In this document: positions 4,897 through 9,255 of the stretch, in pieces | Layout: the number at the start of each line of letters is the position of its first letter | Position numbering within the stretch: position 1 is the first letter of the stretch | Source: an uncultured Clostridiaceae bacterium | GTDB taxonomy: Bacteria > Bacillota > Clostridia > TANB77 > CAG-508 | DNA length: 11,917 nt | Direction of reading: 5' to 3' | NCBI GenBank assembly: GCA_905198755.1 | Contig: CAJKDR010000022.1 | Span: 1 to 11,917 of the forward strand | The notes under the pieces: generated by a model | Told to the model about the DNA's origin: nothing | Seen by the model: the letters and a program-made list of their open reading frames with translations, nothing else | Database searches by the model: none | Position numbers and translations under genes: made by a program

Positions 4897-6342
4897 TTAC
4901 ATTTTATTCATTTCTTCTGCAAACATTTTGTTTAGCATTTGAGGATTTGCTTTTCCTTTTGTTTCTTTCATTGCTTGTCCAACTAAGAATCCTATTGCTT
5001 TTTGTTTTCCTGCTTTATAATCTGCTACAGATTGTGGATTTGCCTCTAATATTTTTAAAACAACTTCTTTTATTGCTCCTTCATCAGAGATTTGAATCCA
5101 TCCTTTTTCTTCTATTATTTTTGAAGGCTTTTTCTCTCCATCTTCAAACATTTCTTCAACAACTTTTTTAGCTATTGCTGTGCTTATTGTTCCTTTATCT
5201 ATTAATGTAATAAGCTCTGCTAAACTTTCTGCTGAAAATGGTATGCTATCTGCCTCTTCTTCTTTTTCATTTAATATCCTTGATATGTCTGATAATAACC
5301 AGTTGCTAACAGCCTTTCTGTTACCACAAATTTCTGATGCTTTTTCAAACATATCTGATAAATATTTAGATGCTGTTAAAAGATTTGCTTCTTTTTCTGT
5401 TAATTTATATTCTTCTAAATATCTCTTTCTTCTACTTTCTGGTAACTCTGGTAAATTATCTTTAATATTTTGAATATATTCTTCTGATAATCTTATTGCT
5501 ACTAAATCTGGATCTGGGAAATATCTGTAGTCTTGTGCATCTTCTTTATCTCTCATTGGAAATGTTTTTCCAGATACATCATCCCATCTTAATGTTTCTT
5601 GGTCTATTTTTTCGCCATTGTCTATTACATCTACTTGCCTTTCTATTTCATATTCTATGGCTCTTACAATACTTCTAAATGAGTTCATATTTTTCATTTC
5701 TGTTCTTGTTCCAAATTTGTTACTTCCTTTTGGTCTGATAGAAACATTTACATCTGCTCTTAAAGATCCTTCTTGCATTTTACAGTCAGAAACTTCTATA
5801 TATTCTAATATAGATTTTAATTTTCTCATATATGCTTCTACTTCTTGTGCTGATCTTAAGTCTGGTTCTGATACTATTTCTATTAATGGAACTCCTGCTC
5901 TATTTAAATCTACTAAACTTCCTCTTCCATATGGGTCATGATTTAATTTTCCAGCATCTTCTTCTATATGAATTCTTGTTAATCTTATTTTTTTAGGTCC
6001 ATTTTCTGTTTCTATTTCTACATATCCATGTTCACAAAGTGGTTTATCAAATTGTGATATTTGATATGATTTTGGTAAATCTGGATAGAAATAATTTTTT
6101 CTATCATTTTTACTATCTCTTGAAATTTCACAATTTGTAGCAAGACCTGCTTTTACAGCATATTCTACTACTTTTTCATTTAAAACTGGTAAACTTCCAG
6201 GCATTGCCATACATACTGGACAAGTATGTGTATTTGGTGCTCCACCAAATTCTGTTGGACATGAACAGAATATTTTTGTTTTAGTCGAAAGTTCGCTATG
6301 TACTTCCAATCCTATAACAACTTCATAATCTTCTCTTGCCAT
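4897..6342 (-). CDS. gatB: Aspartyl/glutamyl-tRNA(Asn/Gln) amidotransferase subunit B
   Basis: GatB (481 residues, normal length) binds the misacylated Glu-tRNA(Gln) or Asp-tRNA(Asn), phosphorylates the acyl group with ATP and passes it to ammonia delivered from GatA. The start MAREDYEVVIGLEVHSEL is typical. A four-cysteine zinc-type set is visible at C26, C28, C41 and C44. Further family blocks are KNYFYPDLPKSYQISQFDKPL, RIHIEEDAGKL, VDLNRAGVPLIEIVSEPDLR and YRYFPDPDL. The C-terminal 150 residues form the helical tail domain shared with YqeY, ending in GKANPQMLNKMF. The ribosome binding site (AGGAG) begins about 2 nt from the gatA stop and only 14 nt separate the two genes, so translation is probably coupled. 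It is the last gene of the gatCAB operon; the hairpin at 4864-4889 follows. Confidence 0.98.
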   Translation of the reverse strand: MAREDYEVVIGLEVHSELSTKTKIFCSCPTEFGGAPNTHTCPVCMAMPGSLPVLNEKVVEYAVKAGLATNCEISRDSKNDRKNYFYPDLPKSYQISQFDKPLCEHGYVEIETENGPKKIRLTRIHIEEDAGKLNHDPYGRGSLVDLNRAGVPLIEIVSEPDLRSAQEVEAYMRKLKSILEYIEVSDCKMQEGSLRADVNVSIRPKGSNKFGTRTEMKNMNSFRSIVRAIEYEIERQVDVIDNGEKIDQETLRWDDVSGKTFPMRDKEDAQDYRYFPDPDLVAIRLSEEYIQNIKDNLPELPESRRKRYLEEYKLTEKEANLLTASKYLSDMFEKASEICGNRKAVSNWLLSDISRILNEKEEEADSIPFSAESLAELITLIDKGTISTAIAKKVVEEMFEDGEKKPSKIIEEKGWIQISDEGAIKEVVLKILEANPQSVADYKAGKQKAIGFLVGQAMKETKGKANPQMLNKMFAEEMNKM

Positions 6343-6356
6343 AATATTTCTCCTTT

Positions 6357-7829
6357 TTATTTGTTTTTAAATTCTGGTTTATAATTTTCTCTAAATTTAA
6401 TTTTTTGTTCATAAGTATAGGCTGCATTTAATATTGTTTCTTCATCAAAATGTTTTCCTATAATTTGCATTCCTATTGGCATTCCTGTGCTATCTACTCC
6501 ACATGGTATTGATATTCCAGGAAGTCCTGCAATGTTTAAAGAAACTGTACAAATATCAGCTAAATACATTTCTAACGGATTATTTGATCTTTGTCCTATA
6601 TCAAAAGCTACTGTTGGTGATGTTGGTGTAATTAAAACATCATATTTTTCAAATGCTTTATCAAATTCTTTTTTTACTAATGTTCTTACTTGTTGAGCTT
6701 TTTTGTAGTATGCATCATAATATCCTGATGATAAAACATAAGTACCAAGTATAATTCTTCTTTTTACTTCTTCCCCAAATCCTTCTGTTCTTGAATTAAC
6801 AAATATATCTTTTAAATTTTCAAAATTAGGTGTTCTATAACCATATCTTATTCCATCAAATCTTCCTAAGTTTGAACTTGCTTCTGCACAAGCTATTATA
6901 TAATAAGTTGCTAATGCATATTCTGCAATTGGTACACTACATTCTTCTACTATTGCTCCCATAGCTTTATATTCTTCAATTGCTGTTTCTAAAGCTTTTT
7001 TAACTTCTGGATTTATTCCCTCACCAAAATATTCTTTTGGTATACCTATTTTTAAACCTTTAACATCATTTTTTAATGCTTTTGTATAATCTTTCTTTTC
7101 TACATTTATAGATGTAGTATCTTTTTCATCATGTCCTGCTATTAAATTTAAAAGCATTGCACTATCTTTAACATCTTTTGTTATTGGTCCAATTTGGTCT
7201 AATGAAGATGCAAATGCTACTAATCCAAATCTTGAAACTAATCCATAAGTTGGTTTTAGTCCAACAACACCACAAAAGCTTGCTGGTTGACGTATAGATC
7301 CACCTGTATCTGAACCTAATGCCCAAGGAACTAACCCTGCTGCAACTGCTGCTGCACTTCCTCCTGATGAACCTCCTGGAACTTTATTTAGATTCCATGG
7401 ATTGCATGTTTTCTTAAATGCTGAATACTCTGTAGAAGCTCCCATAGCAAACTCGTCCATATTTAATTTTCCTAAATCTATCATATTTTCTGCATTTAGC
7501 TTTTCTACTACTGTTGCATTATAAGGAGAAACAAAGTTTTCTAACATTTTAGAACTACATGTTGTTTTAACTCCTTTTGTACACATATTATCTTTTATTC
7601 CTATTGGAATACCTGCAAACTCTGTTTTTATTTCTCCATTATTAACTTTTTCTTCTATTTGCTTTGCTTCTTCCATAGCTGTATCTGTTAAAGTTGTAAC
7701 AAATGCTTTTACTTCTGGTTCTTTTTCATTTATTCTATCTACATAAGCTTTAGTAATTTCTGTTATAGTTATTTCTTTTTTATCCAATTTTTCTTTTAGC
7801 TCATGTACTGTTAAGTCAGTAATATTCAT
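6357..7829 (-). CDS. gatA: Aspartyl/glutamyl-tRNA(Asn/Gln) amidotransferase subunit A
   Basis: GatA (490 residues) is the glutaminase of the GatCAB complex: it hydrolyses glutamine and channels ammonia to GatB. It belongs to the amidase-signature family, and the Ser-cisSer-Lys triad is present as K79 (GIKDNM), S154 (PGGSSGGSAAA) and S178 (GSDTGGSIRQPA), the same numbers as I recall for the Staphylococcus aureus enzyme. Downstream blocks VGLKPTYGLVSRFG and LITPTSPTVAFDIG also fit. The ATG at 7829 is preceded by AAGGAGG. Unlike the close gatA-gatB junction, 187 nt separate it from gatC, filled by a long hairpin that may influence gatA expression. With glutaminyl-tRNA synthetase absent in most Clostridia, this gene is probably essential. 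Confidence 0.98.
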   Translation of the reverse strand: MNITDLTVHELKEKLDKKEITITEITKAYVDRINEKEPEVKAFVTTLTDTAMEEAKQIEEKVNNGEIKTEFAGIPIGIKDNMCTKGVKTTCSSKMLENFVSPYNATVVEKLNAENMIDLGKLNMDEFAMGASTEYSAFKKTCNPWNLNKVPGGSSGGSAAAVAAGLVPWALGSDTGGSIRQPASFCGVVGLKPTYGLVSRFGLVAFASSLDQIGPITKDVKDSAMLLNLIAGHDEKDTTSINVEKKDYTKALKNDVKGLKIGIPKEYFGEGINPEVKKALETAIEEYKAMGAIVEECSVPIAEYALATYYIIACAEASSNLGRFDGIRYGYRTPNFENLKDIFVNSRTEGFGEEVKRRIILGTYVLSSGYYDAYYKKAQQVRTLVKKEFDKAFEKYDVLITPTSPTVAFDIGQRSNNPLEMYLADICTVSLNIAGLPGISIPCGVDSTGMPIGMQIIGKHFDEETILNAAYTYEQKIKFRENYKPEFKNK

Positions 7830-7857
7830 TAATTATCCTCCTTTTAATTAATATATT

Positions 7858-8019
7858 ATTCGTTTTAAGTTTTTATTATGTTTTGTATAATCCTAAAAAC
7901 GAATTAGAAGCAAGTAGTACTAGGCAAATTTCAAGAAAAATCATGAGGTGTACTAGTGTACATTGATTGATTTTACGAGAAATTTAACGACGTAATACAC
8001 AGCTTATTATTCGTTTTTA
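7858..8019 (-). repeat. 126-nt imperfect hairpin between gatC and gatA, with alternative pairing partner
   Basis: Positions 7894-8019 form a long, nearly symmetric palindrome: TAAAAACGAAT/ATTCGTTTTTA (7894-7904 with 8009-8019), AAGC/GCTT (7908, 8002), AAATTTC/GAAATTT (7926, 7979), AAAATCA/TGATTTT (7937, 7968) and TGTAC/GTACA (7949, 7958) around a 4-nt loop. All pairs share the same centre to within one base. The outer arm overlaps the gatC stop codon. A further copy of ATTCGTTTT lies at 7858-7866 (ATTATTCGTTTT matches 8006-8017 exactly), so in the RNA the 7894-7904 arm could pair with either. The element has no coding capacity. It may be a miniature inverted-repeat element or a structured RNA that adjusts the gatC to gatA ratio; the sequence alone does not decide. 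Confidence 0.7.
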
Positions 8020-8301
8020 AATTACTTTTGGTATCTTAAACATATTATCCTCTTGTTCTGGTGCATTTTGTAATAATGCTTTATTATCTTCAAATACTTT
8101 TATTTCATCTTTTCTAAATACATTATAATTGTCTATAGCTCCTATTGCCGTATCTAATCCATCTATTGGTGCTTCATTAACTATATTAGCAAAATCCAAA
8201 ATATCTTGAAGATTCTTTATATATTCTGGTATTTCTTCTTCTTTTAAATTTAGTCTAGCTAATTTAGCAATGTGTAAAATTTCTTCTTTACTAACTTCCA
8301 T
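8017..8301 (-). CDS. gatC: Aspartyl/glutamyl-tRNA(Asn/Gln) amidotransferase subunit C
   Basis: GatC (94 residues, normal length) wraps around the GatA-GatB interface and stabilises the complex. The N-terminal helix (VSKEEILHIAKLARLNLKEEE) and the central LQDILDFANIVNEAPIDGLDTA block are characteristic, as is the ending with ED(N)MFKIPKVI. It is the first gene of the gatCAB operon; its promoter lies 29 nt upstream and the leader is only about 20 nt, leaving no room for a T-box or other riboswitch. Its stop codon lies within the outer arm of the 126-nt hairpin, so the end of gatC may have been altered when the element arrived. Confidence 0.96.
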   Translation of the reverse strand: MEVSKEEILHIAKLARLNLKEEEIPEYIKNLQDILDFANIVNEAPIDGLDTAIGAIDNYNVFRKDEIKVFEDNKALLQNAPEQEDNMFKIPKVI

Positions 8302-8329
8302 TTTATCACTTTCCTTTCTTACGGATGCT

Positions 8330-8358
8330 ATTATATAACGAAATAAATAAAATTACAA
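8330..8358 (-). promoter_or_regulatory. Sigma-A promoter of the gatCAB operon
   Basis: On the minus strand TTGTAA (8353-8358), 17 nt and TATAAT (8330-8335), a strong match. Predicted start of transcription is near 8323. Confidence 0.8.
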
Positions 8359-8432
8359 GTATAATAGAACAAAAGTGGACATTAATAATATTGACACATA
8401 TTAAAACATTTTAAAATCCGCATCTTTGTTTG

Positions 8433-8464
8433 TGTACGAAATTTGCAAAGCAAATTTCTGTGCA
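8433..8464. repeat. AT-rich hairpin, repeat-like
   Basis: GAAATTTGC and GCAAATTTC pair perfectly around a 3-nt loop (8438-8458). The stem extends through TGTAC/GTGCA with one bulged base and one G-T wobble, to about 14 bp. It lies between the Spo0A-like gene's terminator and the gatC promoter. Palindromes of this GAAATTTGC type recur in clostridial intergenic regions from memory; only one copy is in this window. Confidence 0.55.
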
Positions 8465-8473
8465 ATGTATTTA

Positions 8474-8507
8474 TATTATAGGAAGTTTGGAGAACTTTTC
8501 TATAATA
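8474..8507. repeat. Second AT-rich hairpin next to a terminator
   Basis: TATTATAG with GAAGTT pairs with AACTTTT and CTATAATA, giving 14 base pairs, one bulge and a 5-nt loop. On the minus strand it starts right behind the T-run of the Spo0A-like gene's terminator, the same position that the 3496 and 4273 repeats have relative to their terminators. Confidence 0.55.
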
Positions 8508-8509
8508 AG

Positions 8510-8536
8510 AAAAATGCTAAAGAATTATCTTTAGCA
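8510..8536 (-). terminator. Intrinsic terminator of the Spo0A-like gene
   Basis: On the minus strand TGCTAAAGA, loop TAAT, TCTTTAGCA and five T residues: a textbook intrinsic terminator that starts about 18 nt behind the stop codon. Confidence 0.88.
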
Positions 8537-8554
8537 CTATTCTAGGATATTTGT

Positions 8555-9055
8555 TTATAAATTACCATTCCTCAGAGCATCAATTCTTTCTTGCAAATTT
8601 ATGTAATCTACAATTCCATATATAAACTCCGAATTTGTTGGCTTACCTTTAATTTTTGAAAATGAATAACCAAATAGTTCTTCAATAAAATCGCTGTTTC
8701 CATTATCCATTGCAATATCAACAGCATGCCGAATTGCGCGTTCTACTCTTGAAGATGTGGTTTTGAATTCTTTTGCCACTGTTGGATATAAGTCATTCGT
8801 TACCGATGTTCCTACTTTTCCATTAAGGACAAGTTCAATTGATCTGATGATATATTTATATCCTAAGATGCTAGCTGGTATGCCTACATTTTTCATGATA
8901 TAATTAATCATTTTTTCTCTTTTTATCTCATTATCTTTCTCTGAAGAAATTGATTCTACTTGTTCAATAATAAGATCTCCATTTCCGCTTTTTATAAGTA
9001 ACTCTGTGATTACTTGTAAAGCCTTCCGTAATTCATCAACATTGTTATTGTTCAT
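8555..9055 (-). CDS. Receiver-less Spo0A C-terminal domain transcription regulator
   Basis: A 166-residue protein whose residues about 48-156 are a complete Spo0A C-terminal DNA-binding domain: GIPASILGYKYIIRSIELVL (58-77), SVTNDLYPTVAKEFKTT (84-100), the recognition helix SSRVERAIRHAVDIA (101-115), and LFGYSFSKIKGKPTNSEF (127-144). The recognition helix is almost identical to that of Bacillus Spo0A (S-R-V-E-R-A-I-R-H), so recognition of the 0A box is expected. The phospho-acceptor receiver domain is entirely absent; in its place is a helical N-terminus of about 47 residues (VDELRKALQVITELLIK and a charged segment). The start is the ATG at 9055 with AGGAGA 6 nt upstream; extension to the TTG at 9166 would cover the promoter. 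It is monocistronic, with promoter, possible 0A box and terminator. It is too divergent in the tail and too short to be the cell's main Spo0A; a paralogous regulator is likely. Confidence 0.9.
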   Translation of the reverse strand: MNNNNVDELRKALQVITELLIKSGNGDLIIEQVESISSEKDNEIKREKMINYIMKNVGIPASILGYKYIIRSIELVLNGKVGTSVTNDLYPTVAKEFKTTSSRVERAIRHAVDIAMDNGNSDFIEELFGYSFSKIKGKPTNSEFIYGIVDYINLQERIDALRNGNL

Positions 9056-9097
9056 AACTATTCTCCTTGGATTTTCGCGTCCCCGCATATTATTTAA

Positions 9098-9116
9098 TTG
9101 TTCCATTTGGAAACAA
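9098..9116. promoter_or_regulatory. Small inverted repeat at the predicted transcription start
   Basis: TTGTTCC and GGAAACAA pair with one bulged A around a 4-nt loop, overlapping the predicted transcription start of the Spo0A-like gene. It could be an operator or a 5' stabilising hairpin; support is modest. Confidence 0.3.
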
Positions 9117-9118
9117 CT

Positions 9119-9157
9119 ATTATAGTTTAACACCAGCGAATTAAAAAATTTGTCGAA
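9119..9157 (-). promoter_or_regulatory. Promoter of the Spo0A-like gene with a 0A box
   Basis: On the minus strand a perfect -10 TATAAT (9119-9124) lacks a good -35 (only TTTTTA at 17 nt). Upstream, 26 nt from the -10, lies TTCGACA (9151-9157; TGTCGAA on the plus strand), the Spo0A box heptamer, flanked by T-rich sequence as in known boxes. This puts it at about -45 to -39, where an activator would touch RNA polymerase, fitting a promoter with a poor -35. Activation by Spo0A or by the encoded protein itself is inferred. Confidence 0.55.
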
Positions 9158-9197
9158 ATCTGGCAATATTTTACATTTTTAAAAATTAATTTAAAAT

Positions 9198-9237
9198 AAC
9201 CCCAATCCTTAAACTTTTTTGTTTAAAAATTGGGGTT
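9198..9237 (-). terminator. Strong terminator behind adhE
   Basis: AACCCCAAT and ATTGGGGTT (outer arms) plus TTAAAC/GTTTAA (inner arms) form a 15-bp stem with a two-base internal mismatch and a 6-nt loop, 18 nt behind the adhE stop. On the minus strand the T tract is short (ATTTTAAATT); on the plus strand a better T-rich tract (TTTTCTTTATTT) follows. Together it separates adhE from the Spo0A-like gene. Confidence 0.8.
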
Positions 9238-9255
9238 TTCTTTATTTAATTTTCA

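Noticed and set aside
4824..5171. Long Leu/Phe-rich plus-strand frames opposite gatB, gatA, dgt and adhE (also 9333-9548, 10191-10382, 5180-5941, 1437-2069)
   Set aside because: Antisense shadows of well-identified genes in AT-rich sequence; the hydrophobic composition is the reverse complement of Lys/Glu-rich coding.
8302..8323. T-box or riboswitch before gatCAB
   Set aside because: The predicted leader is only about 20 nt, too short for any known class.
8391..8420. Plus-strand TTGACA as a promoter
   Set aside because: No acceptable -10 follows at 16-18 nt and no plus-strand gene lies downstream.
9056..9166. N-terminal extension of the Spo0A-like protein to the TTG at 9166
   Set aside because: It would translate the 0A box, the -10 and the leader; AGGAGA before the ATG at 9055 decides for the shorter form.
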